64,000 nt of DNA from Meinhardsimonia xiamenensis (GCF_900102905.1 NZ_FNFV01000001.1:503501-567500), one strand, 5' to 3'. Positions 1 to 8,394 are shown, counted from the stretch's first letter. Numbers and translations: made by a program. The notes: generated by a model from the sequence alone, not told the origin.

Positions 1-95
1 CGCTCGCCCATCTCGTCGAAGCCTGCCACGGCGATGACCGGCCCGACTGCCCGATTCTGGAGGATCTGGGGGCTGGGGTGAGGCGCGACGCCTGA
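1..95 (+). CDS. MerR-family regulator, CueR/HmrR-like (C-terminal end only)
   Basis: Only the last 30 codons lie in the window, reading from base 3 to a TGA at 93-95. The residues include C-H-G-D-D-R-P-D-C, two cysteines separated by seven residues. This matches the Cu(I)-binding loop of CueR-type MerR regulators (C-x7-C in E. coli CueR), followed by the usual PILEDL segment. I infer a copper-responsive activator whose DNA-binding half is left of the window. Other thiophilic-metal MerR proteins such as ZntR have a different loop, so copper is favoured. The next gene converges on it only 7 bases away. Confidence 0.8.
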   Translation, partial: LAHLVEACHGDDRPDCPILEDLGAGVRRDA

Positions 96-102
96 GCGCG
101 GC

Positions 103-1032
103 TCAAAGCCCGAGCTCGGACGCATAGGGCGGATTGGCCCCCGCGCGCGAGACGGTGACGGCGGCGGCTCGGATGCCGAGGCCGACTATGCGCTCAAGCG
201 CCTCATCCGTCGCATCGGCCAGCGCTTGCCGCGAGAGCATGCCTTCGCGTTCAAGCCCCGCAAGCACCCCGGCGTTGAAGGTGTCGCCCGCGCCGACCGT
301 ATCGACGACTTCCACAGCCTCGGCCGGCACATGCAGCGCGCCACGGCGCGTGAAGGCGCGCGCGCCGGAAGCCCCCTCCGTGATCAGCACGAGTTTCGGC
401 CCGCGCGCCAGGATTGCTCCCGCGAGATCGCTCACCTCGCCCGCGCCTTCGAGCCAGCGCAGATCCTCGTCGGACAGCTTGACGATGTCGGCCACAGCGA
501 GAAGGCGGGCAAGCCGTGCGCGATAGGCGGTTTCGTCAGTGATGAAGCCGGGGCGGATGTTGGGGTCGATCATCGTCAGCCGGCCGTCTTTCGCCGCGCG
601 CAGCATCAGCACTTCATAGGCCGAGCCGCAGGGCTCGGCGACAAGGCTGATGCCGCCGAAGAAGAGCGCTGTGACGCTTGCGGGCAGCTCGGGCAGGTCG
701 CCCTCGCCAAGCATCCGCCCGGCGGTGTTCTCGTCGTAGAAGGCGTAGCTTGCGTGACCGTCTTTGAGCGTGACGAAGGCGAGCGTGGTGGGACGGTCGG
801 AGATGGCGGCGAGGGAGTGATCAACCCCGGCTTCCTCGAGCGCCGCCATCAGCCTCTGGCCAAAGAGATCGCGCGACAGCCCCGAGAAAAAGCCCACCCG
901 CGCGCCAAGCCGGCCGAGCGCGATGGCGGTGTTGAAGACGGCGCCGCCGGGGTAGGGGGCGAAGGCATCCTCCCCCGCCGCCGTCTTGCGCGGCAGCATG
1001 TCGATAAGCGCCTCGCCGCAGCACAGGATCAT
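103..1032 (-). CDS. PfkB-family carbohydrate kinase (fructokinase-like)
   Basis: A 309-residue ribokinase/PfkB-fold kinase that would phosphorylate a free sugar with ATP in the cytoplasm. The N-terminus MILCCGEALIDM is the family opening, PGGAVFNTAIALGRLG (28-43) is the substrate-lid region, and DTVGAGDTFNAG (244-255) carries the anion hole and catalytic base D250. Length and N-terminus resemble bacterial fructokinase more than ribokinase or KDG kinase, but sugar specificity cannot be read from sequence. It is a single gene; its upstream side holds a perfect GTTAGCGCTAAC palindrome (1046-1057) of LacI-family type, suggesting sugar-responsive repression. ATG start at 1030-1032. Confidence 0.85.
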   Translation of the reverse strand: MILCCGEALIDMLPRKTAAGEDAFAPYPGGAVFNTAIALGRLGARVGFFSGLSRDLFGQRLMAALEEAGVDHSLAAISDRPTTLAFVTLKDGHASYAFYDENTAGRMLGEGDLPELPASVTALFFGGISLVAEPCGSAYEVLMLRAAKDGRLTMIDPNIRPGFITDETAYRARLARLLAVADIVKLSDEDLRWLEGAGEVSDLAGAILARGPKLVLITEGASGARAFTRRGALHVPAEAVEVVDTVGAGDTFNAGVLAGLEREGMLSRQALADATDEALERIVGLGIRAAAVTVSRAGANPPYASELGL

Positions 1033-1045
1033 TGTCGCCCCTCCA

Positions 1046-1057
1046 GTTAGCGCTAAC
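1046..1057. promoter_or_regulatory. LacI-type operator palindrome upstream of the sugar kinase
   Basis: GTTAGCGCTAAC is a perfect 12-bp palindrome centred on GC, 14 bases upstream of the kinase start codon. LacI/GalR-family operators typically have this shape with a central CG or GC. Its position suits repression of the kinase. No LacI-family gene lies in the window, so the regulator is unidentified. Confidence 0.5.
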
Positions 1058-1124
1058 GCCCTTTAACTCCCGGCGCCGACAGAGGCAATCGCCCCGGAAT
1101 TTGATGCGTGTCAAGGTGAGCTCT

Positions 1125-1152
1125 CTTCAAACGCGCGAAAGGCTTCCCACAT
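1125..1152 (+). promoter_or_regulatory. Putative sigma-32 (RpoH) promoter of hsp20
   Basis: CTTCAAA (1125-1131), a 14-base spacer, then CCCACAT (1146-1152). This is close to the heat-shock sigma consensus CTTGAAA-N13-15-CCCCAT, with one mismatch in the -35 box. It lies about 38 bases before the small heat-shock start, where a heat-inducible promoter is expected. Confidence 0.5.
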
Positions 1153-1189
1153 CACAACTGGTCAAGGATTGATGGAAGGAGGTCCAGCC

Positions 1190-1606
1190 ATGGTCGAGAA
1201 ATCCGAACTCTCAAGCTTCTGGCCCTCGCTCTACGAGCCCTTCCGCAGCTTTGGCGCGCGGCTGGCCGAGTGGCTCACTCCGGCCTCCGAAGCCGCCTCC
1301 ACCGAAGATGCCTATGTCATCAAGATCGAGCTTCCGGGCGTGGACGAGAAGGATATCGACATCACCGTGGAGAACGGTGTTGTCACGGTGAAGGGCGAGA
1401 AGAAGAGCGAGAAGGAGGAAAAGGGCGAGACCTGGTATTTCTCCGAGCGGCAGTACGGCGCCTTCGCTCGCAGCTTCCGCCTGCCTGCCGATGCGGATGA
1501 GGCCAAGGTTCAGGCCGAGCTCAAGGATGGCGTGCTGACCATCACCGTGCCGCGTGTTCAGCCCGAGCCGCCGGCCTCGAAGAAGGTCGAGATCAAGAAG
1601 GGCTGA
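1190..1606 (+). CDS. Hsp20/alpha-crystallin small heat-shock protein
   Basis: A 138-residue ATP-independent holdase chaperone of the cytoplasm. The alpha-crystallin domain spans roughly residues 38-130, with the beta-strand pattern YVIKIELPGVDEKDI, then GVVTVKGEKK, and the C-terminal GVLTITVPRV, the last corresponding to the conserved GVL motif. The start chosen is ATG 1190, preceded by AAGGAGGT (1176-1183) at six bases; the in-frame TTG and ATG codons further upstream would sit on that ribosome-binding site. It is monocistronic, with a sigma-32-like promoter before it and a strong hairpin terminator after it. Confidence 0.95.
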   Translation: MVEKSELSSFWPSLYEPFRSFGARLAEWLTPASEAASTEDAYVIKIELPGVDEKDIDITVENGVVTVKGEKKSEKEEKGETWYFSERQYGAFARSFRLPADADEAKVQAELKDGVLTITVPRVQPEPPASKKVEIKKG

Positions 1607-1628
1607 CGGGCGGCCTGCAAGGTTGAAA

Positions 1629-1660
1629 GGGGCTGCCGGAGAGATCCGGCGGCCCCTTTT
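1629..1660. terminator. Rho-independent terminator after hsp20
   Basis: An 11-bp stem (GGGGCTGCCGG 1629-1639 with CCGGCGGCCCC 1646-1656, one G-T pair), a six-base loop, and TTTT at 1657-1660. It separates hsp20 from the convergent nitroreductase operon, whose end is only four bases further on. On the minus strand the stem is also present, but the A-rich side offers only a short T run. Confidence 0.85.
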
Positions 1661-1664
1661 CCCT

Positions 1665-2363
1665 TCATCCCTCGGGTGGCGTGCCGCGCCACTCCACCAC
1701 CTCCGAGAGCGGCGCGCGTTCGGTGCGGAAGGCGTTGGCGGGGTGGTCGCGGTCCTCCCGGCCGAAGGAGATGGCGCAGACCACCCAGCGGTCGTCGGGG
1801 ATGTCGAAATGGCGGTGCAGGAAGGGCGCATAGGGCGCCACCGCCGCCTGGGGGATCGTCGCCACGCCAAGCGCCTCGGCGGCCAGCGTGAAGGCGGTCA
1901 CATAGCCGCCGCAGTCAAGCACACCATAGGGCCCGAGGGCGGCAGGGGTGGTGATCAGCGCCACATGCGGGGCGCCGAAGAAGCGGAAGTTCTCCAGCAT
2001 CTGCGCCCGCGCGCCCTCGCGGTCGCCCCGCTCCACGCCCACCGCGCCGTAAAGCTGCCAGCCGCAAACCGAGCGGCGCTCGCGATAGATGCCCTCATAG
2101 GCGGTCGGAAAGGGGATGTCGGGCGCTTCGGGCGCGGTCCTCACCGCGCGGATGAGCCCGGCGCGCAGCCGCTCCGTCTCCTCACCCGAGGTCACGATCA
2201 CCTGCCAGGGCTGGGCGTTGCACCAGGAGGGCACGCGCTGGGCGGCGGCAAGGATCGCCTCGATCGTGCTCCGCGGGATGGGTTCGGGCAGGAAGGCGCG
2301 GCAGGAGTGGCGCGCGTGGAGAAGCGCGGCAAGGGTGCGGTAGGCGTCGGAGAGTTCGGTCAT
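1665..2363 (-). CDS. Nitroreductase-family flavoprotein
   Basis: A 232-residue FMN-dependent NAD(P)H oxidoreductase of the nitroreductase fold. RHSCRAF (about 18-24) contributes FMN phosphate contacts, and QRVPSWCNAQPWQVIV (about 42-57) is the typical helix and strand near the flavin. The C-terminal VCAISFGREDRDHPAN fits the family FG-x-P-like ending. Physiological substrate unknown. It is the last gene of a nine-gene leftward run and overlaps the zinc-ribbon gene before it by four bases (ATGA), so it is translationally coupled. It may simply ride with the stress cluster or supply a redox function. Confidence 0.9.
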   Translation of the reverse strand: MTELSDAYRTLAALLHARHSCRAFLPEPIPRSTIEAILAAAQRVPSWCNAQPWQVIVTSGEETERLRAGLIRAVRTAPEAPDIPFPTAYEGIYRERRSVCGWQLYGAVGVERGDREGARAQMLENFRFFGAPHVALITTPAALGPYGVLDCGGYVTAFTLAAEALGVATIPQAAVAPYAPFLHRHFDIPDDRWVVCAISFGREDRDHPANAFRTERAPLSEVVEWRGTPPEG

Positions 2364-3484
2364 TGGTTCTGCGCGATGAGATAGCCGATGGCGCCAGCGA
2401 TGATGAGTCCCGCTACAACCGCAAACGCGATCTTCCAGGCCGACCAGGGCCGCTCACCCTGCACCCGGCCCGAGCGGCCGTTGACGACGAAGCGGTAGCT
2501 CTTGCCGCGATACTTGTAGGCCGCCGTCCAGACCGGCAGCAGGACATGTTTGAAGGTCACGTCGCGGATCGTGGTGTTGATCTCGTGGATGCGCTGGCGG
2601 TCGCCGCCGATGTCAAAGCGCACGTCGCGCTCGATCACCCGGTCCATCTTCTCGCGCGCGAGCCGAAACGCCTCGTCGAGCTCCACCGTGTAGGCCTCGG
2701 CGCGGAAGCCGGCGAGATACTCGGGCCGGTAGGGCTCGAGCGCGGCCAGATCCCAGGGCTCCAGCGCCTCGGTATACTTGCGTGGCAGGGCACGCGAGGC
2801 GAGCACCAGCACATCGTCGAAGAAGCGCGCCACCCGGCCCGACTTGGGCGTCCAGCGGATGCGCTGCTCGCGCACCGTCTGCGTCTTGCCGTTCACGGTG
2901 CGGGTGCGGGTGACGTAATAGACGGTGCCGCGCGCGCCGCAGTAGGTGGATTCGGTGTCGGCGTCGAAAGTCCAGAACGGCATGTAGATGCCGGTCATGC
3001 GCCGGCCCTTGCGGGCATATTGCTTCAGCCCGTTCGGGGCGAACCAGAGGCTGCCGAGCCATTCGGTCATCGCCGCGCGCGCGGCGCGCTCGTCGAGCGC
3101 AAAGGGCAGCACCGCGCGCGGCTTGATGTGGCGCGTGGTGCCGCTGTCGAGCACCACGGGCGTGGCGCAGTAGGGGCATTCGGCGGCGTGGGTGTCGCCG
3201 TCGATCTCGATGACCGCGCCGCAGCTCGGGCAGGAGACGGTGCGTATCTCCACCGTCTCCGCCTCGGGCAGCCGCGCCTCGAGCGCGGCGCGAAAGTCAA
3301 GCTCGCGGATCGCCTCGATGCGGGCGGAGGGGGCGGCGTCGATGGGCTCTTCATGGCCGCAGTAATCGCAGACGAGGCGGCCCTCGCCGGGGGCAAAGCG
3401 CAGATCGCCGCCGCAGGAGGGGCAGGGGAAGTGATGCTCCTCCCCCCTTGCTGCCGTGTCGGCGCCCGCCTTGTCTTCCTCCAT
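2360..3484 (-). CDS. Double zinc-ribbon protein with C-terminal membrane anchor
   Basis: A 374-residue protein with two rubredoxin-like/TFIIB-type zinc knuckles at the N-terminus: C21-x2-C24 with C39-x2-C42, and C85-x2-C88 with C103-x2-C106. A long beta-rich middle follows, containing a YCGARGTVYY segment, and a single transmembrane helix at about 350-371 (IAFAVVAGLIIAGAIGYLIA) ends the protein. The zinc ribbons would face the cytoplasm. Such proteins are annotated as TFIIB-type zinc-finger or primosomal-protein-like, without a known reaction. Its partner genes (SPFH, TelA, XpaC, TerC) point to a membrane-associated stress complex. The ATG lies about 20 bases after the b561 stop. Confidence 0.85.
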   Translation of the reverse strand: MEEDKAGADTAARGEEHHFPCPSCGGDLRFAPGEGRLVCDYCGHEEPIDAAPSARIEAIRELDFRAALEARLPEAETVEIRTVSCPSCGAVIEIDGDTHAAECPYCATPVVLDSGTTRHIKPRAVLPFALDERAARAAMTEWLGSLWFAPNGLKQYARKGRRMTGIYMPFWTFDADTESTYCGARGTVYYVTRTRTVNGKTQTVREQRIRWTPKSGRVARFFDDVLVLASRALPRKYTEALEPWDLAALEPYRPEYLAGFRAEAYTVELDEAFRLAREKMDRVIERDVRFDIGGDRQRIHEINTTIRDVTFKHVLLPVWTAAYKYRGKSYRFVVNGRSGRVQGERPWSAWKIAFAVVAGLIIAGAIGYLIAQNQ

Positions 3485-3504
3485 GCCCTGCGCCCCCTTG
3501 CGCT

Positions 3505-3972
3505 TCAGCTTTCCGGCCTGAGCATCCGCGTCAAGGTGCCGTCGCGCAGCCAGTACTGATGCCAGATCGCCAGCGCGGCATGGGCAAGCGCCACCAGCAT
3601 CAGCGCATTGCTCACCGCCTCATGCAGCTCCCCCGCCTCGCGGATGCCGCCGAACCACGCGGCCATTCCCAGCGCAGGAGCCAGAAGCATCAACGCATAC
3701 AGAAGCCGGTGCCCCCAGATCGCGGCCTGGCGCATCACGGGCGATCCGCTCACCGGCTCCGGCGCGCCTTGCCAGAAGCGCAGCGCGAGGCGGATCACGA
3801 CAAGGACGAACACGATGATGCCGATCGGCACATGCAGAGGCGTGGCATCGGCGCCTTCGACGAGGCGCGCGCGCAGGGCGCGGCCCATGTCCTCATGGGT
3901 GATCCAGCTAGCGACGATCAGAACGGCCGTCAGCCAGTGCAGCGCGATCTGCGCGCGGGAATATCCCTTCAT
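3505..3972 (-). CDS. Cytochrome b561-type diheme membrane protein
   Basis: A 155-residue four-helix membrane protein. Haem-ligand candidates are His13 in ALHWLTAVL, the histidine of WGHRLLYALML in the third helix, and His residues of LHEAVSNALM and LAHAALAIWHQYW in the fourth. This is the prokaryotic b561 (YodB/CybB) family, which passes electrons between quinol and periplasmic acceptors. The C-terminus RDGTLTRMLRP is typical. It sits between the SPFH and zinc-ribbon genes in a co-directional run, so a redox role within that module is possible but unproven. Confidence 0.9.
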   Translation of the reverse strand: MKGYSRAQIALHWLTAVLIVASWITHEDMGRALRARLVEGADATPLHVPIGIIVFVLVVIRLALRFWQGAPEPVSGSPVMRQAAIWGHRLLYALMLLAPALGMAAWFGGIREAGELHEAVSNALMLVALAHAALAIWHQYWLRDGTLTRMLRPES

Positions 3973-4036
3973 CTCGAAGCTCCGTGATGTGTCGTGTTGC
4001 CGAGCCTACTACGCCGCGCACTGCGAATTCCGTCAC

Positions 4037-5197
4037 TCAGTCCTCCGGCGGAGGCGGCGGTGGCATCACGGTGAAGAGCTGGGCCAGCTCGGGCACGTCC
4101 TCGGCGCGCTTCCAGCCGTCGAGCCCCTGGGTCCAGACCCAGGTTTCGCGCTTGAGCTCGCCGGCGGTGGCCATGCGGCCCAGGTCGGCGCGCGAGAACG
4201 GCCCCTTTGTCTGCCCCTTTTCGGCGATGTGCCAGACATGCTCGACCGGCAGTGGCGGCGGTGGTGGAGCAGCGGCCTGAGCTGCTGCGGCCGGCGCGGG
4301 CGTCGCTGCCGGCTGCGCGCCCGGCGCGGCACCCCAAGGCCCGGCCTGCGTCATCTGCGCGCCCATCGCCGCGCCGAGGGCGGCACCCATCCCCGCGCCC
4401 ATTCCGGCGCCCGCGCCGCCGGGGTTGCGCGCGGCATGGCTCATCGCCTCGGCGGCGGCGTATTGGGTGAACTTGCCAAGATCCCCCACGAGCCCCATCG
4501 AGGTGCGCTTGTCGAGCGCCTCCTCCACCGGTTTCGGGAGCGAGATGTTCTCGATGTAGAACTCGGGCATCTCGAGCCCGTATTGCTCGAGCACCGGCGC
4601 CACCTCGGCCACGACGAGCTTGCCCAGATCAGCGGTGTTCGCGGCCATGTCGAGAACCGGGATGCCCGACGAGGCGATCACGCGGGAGAATTCCTGCACG
4701 ATGATGTTGCGGATCTGGAAGCTGATCTCGTCCATCGTGAATTCGCCGTCGGTGCCGACGATCTCGACGAGAAAGCGCGCGGGATTCTTCACCCGGATCG
4801 AATAGGTGCCATAGGCGCGAATGCGCGTCGGCCCGAACTCGGGGTCGCGCAGGATGATGGGGTTCTTGGTGCCCCATTTGAGATCGGTGAACCGGGTGGT
4901 GTTGACGAAATAGATTTCCGACTTGAACGGCGAGCGAAAGCCATGGTCCCAGTGCTGGAGCTTCGTCAGGATCGGCAGATTGTTGGTCTCGAGCATGTAG
5001 AGACCGGGGGTGAAGACATCCGCCAGCTGCCCCTCGTGGACGAACACCGCCGCCTGCCCCTCCCGCACGGTGAGTTTGGCGCCGTACTTGATCTCGTGGC
5101 CCTCGCGCTCGAAGCGCCAGACCATGGTGTCGCGAGTGTCGTCCGTCCACTCGATGACGTCGATGAACTCGCCGGTCAGAAAATCGAGAATGCCCAT
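4037..5197 (-). CDS. SPFH-domain protein with C-terminal GYF_2 domain
   Basis: A 386-residue protein of the YdjI/virion-core-like SPFH group. Residues 1 to about 265 form the SPFH domain (MGILDFLTGEFIDVIEW start, later TFVHEG- and LYMLETNN-type strands). A Gly/Ala/Met-rich linker follows (GAGMGAGMGAALGAAMG), then a proline/alanine tract. A GYF_2 domain closes the protein (about 328-380, WHIAEKGQTKGPFSRADL ... WVWTQGLDGWKRAEDVPEL). SPFH proteins assemble on membranes; GYF_2 domains bind proline-rich peptides. There is no obvious transmembrane helix. It belongs to the terC-xpaC-telA run. Confidence 0.9.
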   Translation of the reverse strand: MGILDFLTGEFIDVIEWTDDTRDTMVWRFEREGHEIKYGAKLTVREGQAAVFVHEGQLADVFTPGLYMLETNNLPILTKLQHWDHGFRSPFKSEIYFVNTTRFTDLKWGTKNPIILRDPEFGPTRIRAYGTYSIRVKNPARFLVEIVGTDGEFTMDEISFQIRNIIVQEFSRVIASSGIPVLDMAANTADLGKLVVAEVAPVLEQYGLEMPEFYIENISLPKPVEEALDKRTSMGLVGDLGKFTQYAAAEAMSHAARNPGGAGAGMGAGMGAALGAAMGAQMTQAGPWGAAPGAQPAATPAPAAAAQAAAPPPPPLPVEHVWHIAEKGQTKGPFSRADLGRMATAGELKRETWVWTQGLDGWKRAEDVPELAQLFTVMPPPPPPED

Positions 5198-5233
5198 CGG
5201 TCTCTCCCTGCTCGGGCTCGGGTCAAATCTGGC

Positions 5234-6172
5234 TCATGCGGGGCCGCCCATCAGCTCGGCGGCGATGATCTCGGCAACGGGGCGCGCCTCTTCGGGGGTC
5301 ATGCCGGGGCGCATCCGCGGGTCATAGAGCATCCTCAGCAGAAGCTCGTCATGGGTGGTCAGAAGCGCGAATTCCTCGTCATCGTTGAAGATCGAGGGGC
5401 GCGCGTCGGGGCTGTCGTTGGACAGGCCGAGGCCCTGCGCGATTTCCTCGTGGATGCAGGAGCGGCGTAAGAGCGGCGGATGTTCGGCGCGCATGATGGC
5501 CACGGCACGGTCGTAGGTGCCGGTGCCGTCCGGGTCCACGGCGAAGACGAGGCAGAAGGTCGAGCGCGGCAGATCCTCGATTGCGCGGATGGCGGCGGGG
5601 GAAAGCGAGGGCGCAAGCTCCTTGAGGTGCGGGCCGAGCCTGCGGCGCTCATCCTCGCTGACAACGAGAACATGGAAGTTGGCTCCCTGCGAGACCACCG
5701 AGATCGGATGGCCGGTGACGCGGGCGAGGCGGCGGGCATAGGCCGCGATCTCGGCCCGATCGGCCCTGCGCTGCGCGTCGGGCACCGAGGCGCCGAACTC
5801 GATGCCGATTCGCACCGGCTTCTCCCACCGGTGCAGGCGACTGCGGGTCTGACGGGCGACCATGAAGCCGCCGACATTCGAGAACTCCTCATAGAGGGCG
5901 ATGCGGATGAAATCCTCCACGAGCTGGCGCTGGGTGAAGGGGGTGTCGGGGCCGCCGCCATCGGTGCGCAGAAGCCCTTGCGCGACGAGATCGCGCTCCA
6001 CCCGTGCGTAGTAGTCCGCCAGTTCGCGGCTCAGGGGTGAGGTGTAGGCGGTGGCCGGGGCCGGCTGGGGCCTTGCGGGGGGCGCAACCGGCACCGGCGC
6101 CTGCACCTCGCAGGCGGCAAGCGTGAGGCTGGCCAGAAGCGCCGCCCAGGTCCTGCGGCCAAACCCGCCCAA
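5234..6172 (-). CDS. DUF2927 lipoprotein
   Basis: About 312 residues when started at TTG 6170-6172. That start gives MGGFGRRTWAALLASLTLAAC, a lipoprotein signal with lipobox L-A-A-C, and has GAGG five bases upstream. The longer reading frame runs back into telA and lacks a signal. The DUF2927 region contains FVLVVSEDERRRLGP-like strands and SCIHEEIAQGLGLSND (HEEIAQGLG). That motif resembles a metalloprotease helix (H-E-x2-Q), which may be catalytic or vestigial. Expected to be lipid-anchored in the periplasm. It begins eight bases after the telA stop, in the same operon. Confidence 0.8.
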   Translation of the reverse strand: MGGFGRRTWAALLASLTLAACEVQAPVPVAPPARPQPAPATAYTSPLSRELADYYARVERDLVAQGLLRTDGGGPDTPFTQRQLVEDFIRIALYEEFSNVGGFMVARQTRSRLHRWEKPVRIGIEFGASVPDAQRRADRAEIAAYARRLARVTGHPISVVSQGANFHVLVVSEDERRRLGPHLKELAPSLSPAAIRAIEDLPRSTFCLVFAVDPDGTGTYDRAVAIMRAEHPPLLRRSCIHEEIAQGLGLSNDSPDARPSIFNDDEEFALLTTHDELLLRMLYDPRMRPGMTPEEARPVAEIIAAELMGGPA

Positions 6173-6179
6173 GGCGGCC

Positions 6180-7370
6180 TCAGCCCTGCACGCTGGTGGC
6201 GATCGTGTCGCCGACCCCGTCCCGGCGTGCCTTGGCCGCGGCCAGCGTGTCGCGAAGCTCGGCCTCCATCTTCTTGAGTTCTTCCTCGGCGGCGGCGCGG
6301 CGCGCCTTGCCCTCATCGGCGATCCTCAGCGACTCCTCGATGGTGGCGATCAGGGTGGCGTTGGCCTGTTTCACCGCCTCGATGTCGAACACGCCGCGCT
6401 CCATCTCCTCGCGCACGACGCGGTTGGCCTGCTGCAGGTTCTCGGCGTTGGCGGTGAGCAGCTCATTGGTCAGGTCGGAGGCCTCGCGCACCGCCGCCGC
6501 CGCCTCGGCCGAGCGCTGGATCGTCACCGCCTGGGCGAGCTGCGTCTCCCACAGCGGCACGGTGTTGACGAGGGTGGAGTTGATCTTGGTGACCAGCGAC
6601 TTGTCGTTCTCCTGCACGAGCCGGATCGAGGGCAGCGACTGCATCGTGACCTGCCGGGTGAGCTTCAGGTCATGCACCCGCCGCTCCAGATCGTCGCGCG
6701 CCGCGCGCAGATCGCGCAGCTCCTGGGCGCGCAGCACCTGTTCCTCTTCGGGCGCGGCCTCCACCTCGCGCTCCTTGGCTGGGATGATCGTCTCGTCAAG
6801 CTCCTTCAGCTTGGCCTCGCCGGCGGCGATGTAGATGGCAAGCTCGTCGTAGAACTCGAGCGTCTTTTCATAGAGCCGGTCGAGCGCCTTGATGTCCTTG
6901 AGAAGCCTGTGTTCGTGCTCGAGCAGGTTGTCGGTGATGCGGTCGATCTGGGCTTGAAGTTCCTCGTAGCGGGCGAGGAACTTGGCAAAGGGGGCCGCAC
7001 GGCCAAGAAGCCGCTCCCACCAGCTGCGCTTGCGGCGCACATCGAGCTCGTCGACCGAGAAGCCGCGGATGGTGGTGACCATCTCGCGCAGCGCGTCTCC
7101 GGCCGGGCCCACATCCTTGTTGCGCACGCCCTGCAGCATTGCCTGGCTGATCTGCTGCAGCTCGGCCTGGGCGCGGCTGCCGAAGCTGACGATGGAGCCG
7201 GTGTCGGAAAGGTCGATCTCCTCCATCGCCTTGCGGATCTCCTCCGCGAGCGGCGGTTCGGCGGCCTCGATGGGCACGAGTTCGCCCTTGGGCTCGGGCA
7301 GCACCGTGGCGGTGACTTCCTCGAGGTCCTTCAGCGTCGCCTCGGCCTTGGAACGGATCGACTCCGACAT
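6180..7370 (-). CDS. telA: TelA/KlaA-family toxic-anion resistance protein
   Basis: A 396-residue soluble, helical, coiled-coil-rich protein of the TelA family (B. subtilis YaaN/YceH). It is linked genetically to tellurite and antimicrobial-peptide resistance, with unknown biochemistry. The region around SGRAAPFAKFLARYEELQAQIDRITDNL and the LVQENDKSLVTKINSTLVNTVPLW segment are family hallmarks. ATG 7370 is chosen because GGAG lies upstream; an upstream TTG at 7406 would only add twelve residues. It follows xpaC by 32 bases, the same xpaC-telA pairing seen in Firmicutes. Confidence 0.9.
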   Translation of the reverse strand: MSESIRSKAEATLKDLEEVTATVLPEPKGELVPIEAAEPPLAEEIRKAMEEIDLSDTGSIVSFGSRAQAELQQISQAMLQGVRNKDVGPAGDALREMVTTIRGFSVDELDVRRKRSWWERLLGRAAPFAKFLARYEELQAQIDRITDNLLEHEHRLLKDIKALDRLYEKTLEFYDELAIYIAAGEAKLKELDETIIPAKEREVEAAPEEEQVLRAQELRDLRAARDDLERRVHDLKLTRQVTMQSLPSIRLVQENDKSLVTKINSTLVNTVPLWETQLAQAVTIQRSAEAAAAVREASDLTNELLTANAENLQQANRVVREEMERGVFDIEAVKQANATLIATIEESLRIADEGKARRAAAEEELKKMEAELRDTLAAAKARRDGVGDTIATSVQG

Positions 7371-7402
7371 GTCCCTGTCTCCTGTCTCGAATTCATCTTT
7401 TC

Positions 7403-8290
7403 TCAACCACGCACCACCCCCTCGCGGGCGAGTCGGTCGCGCAGAACCTCGATCTCGATGTCGAGGTCGGCGCGGTCGTCTTCAAGAAGCGTTGCCGTGC
7501 GAGCGGCGAAATTTCTCTCAAGGTCATCCAGAAGCGCAATGAAATCGGCCCGCGCCTGCGCGTCGCGGTTGCGGGCATAGAGATCGGCGAATTTCAACGT
7601 CGCGTCGCGCGCGCCCAGAAGGTAGACGCCGAGATAGCGCCGCGCGGCGGTGAGATCGCGCGGGTCGTCCTCCACCGTGCGCATCATGTGCCTTGCGGTG
7701 GCCTGAAATCGCTCCACCCGCGCCTCGAGCGCGCGGTCGCCGGTGCGCCTGATCGCCTCGGCCATGGCGGCGAGATGCTTCTCGGCCTCCTGCACAGCGC
7801 GCGCCACGCGGTCGGTCTGAAAGAGGTCGATGTCGCCCGCGCCCTTGTCGCGCAGGGGGTCGGGGCCGAAGGCGAGAAGATGCAGCGCCACGCCGAGCAC
7901 GGCATAGATCGCTGGCGCGGCAAGGCTTGCCCCGGGCGAGAAGCCGGCGAGAGAGAGCCCCGCTCCGGTCAGGACCGCGCCCGCGATCTTGCGCGGGAAG
8001 GCGGGGCGGCGGGCGATGCGGCGGGCATCATAGGCGGCATGGGCCTTGACCCCCTCGCGGGTGAGCCAGGCGGCAAGCTCCAGAAGGCCGAAGGCGGCGA
8101 GGTCGAGCGCAAGGCCCATCGGTGGCTGGAAGAAGGCGGAGACGAGGATGGCCAGCGGCGCGACGAAGAGCATGTTGAGCCGCGCGCCCATCGGCCTTGG
8201 CCGACGGCCATGCCATGGCGGGGCGGCCGGTGCCTCGGGGGCAGGCTCGCCCTTGGGGCTGTAGCGCGCGCCGTAGCGTCGTGCCGCCAT
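7403..8290 (-). CDS. xpaC: XpaC-like membrane protein
   Basis: A 295-residue protein with two or more N-terminal hydrophobic segments (MLFVAPLAILVSAFF at about 40-54, and the VLTGAGLSLAGF and AIYAVLGVALHLLAF stretches) and a charged helical C-terminal half. The XpaC family was named for hydrolysis of 5-bromo-4-chloroindolyl phosphate, but its true role is unknown. It is nearly always beside telA, as here. Start overlaps the stop of the preceding 34-residue ORF (TGATG), so the two are translationally coupled. Confidence 0.85.
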   Translation of the reverse strand: MAARRYGARYSPKGEPAPEAPAAPPWHGRRPRPMGARLNMLFVAPLAILVSAFFQPPMGLALDLAAFGLLELAAWLTREGVKAHAAYDARRIARRPAFPRKIAGAVLTGAGLSLAGFSPGASLAAPAIYAVLGVALHLLAFGPDPLRDKGAGDIDLFQTDRVARAVQEAEKHLAAMAEAIRRTGDRALEARVERFQATARHMMRTVEDDPRDLTAARRYLGVYLLGARDATLKFADLYARNRDAQARADFIALLDDLERNFAARTATLLEDDRADLDIEIEVLRDRLAREGVVRG

Positions 8291-8394
8291 CAGCCCGCTC
8301 CCTGGATCGCCACATAGAGGATGAGCGCGATGAGCGCTGCGTAGGCGATCTTCTTCAGGGCGGTGGCCGACACGCGCGTCTCCCTGGCGCTCAC
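8290..8394 (-). CDS. 34-residue single-helix membrane ORF between terC and xpaC
   Basis: GTG start at 8392-8394, stop at 8290-8292. The product starts VSARETRVSATALKK and continues into a hydrophobic segment, IAYAALIALILYVAIQG, giving one transmembrane helix with a basic cytoplasmic N-terminus. Its GTG overlaps the terC stop (GTGA), and its stop overlaps the xpaC start (TGATG). This chained overlap on both sides is strong evidence that it is translated. Probably a small subunit or assembly peptide of the TerC/XpaC membrane complex. I know of no name for it. Confidence 0.65.
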   Translation of the reverse strand: MSARETRVSATALKKIAYAALIALILYVAIQGAG

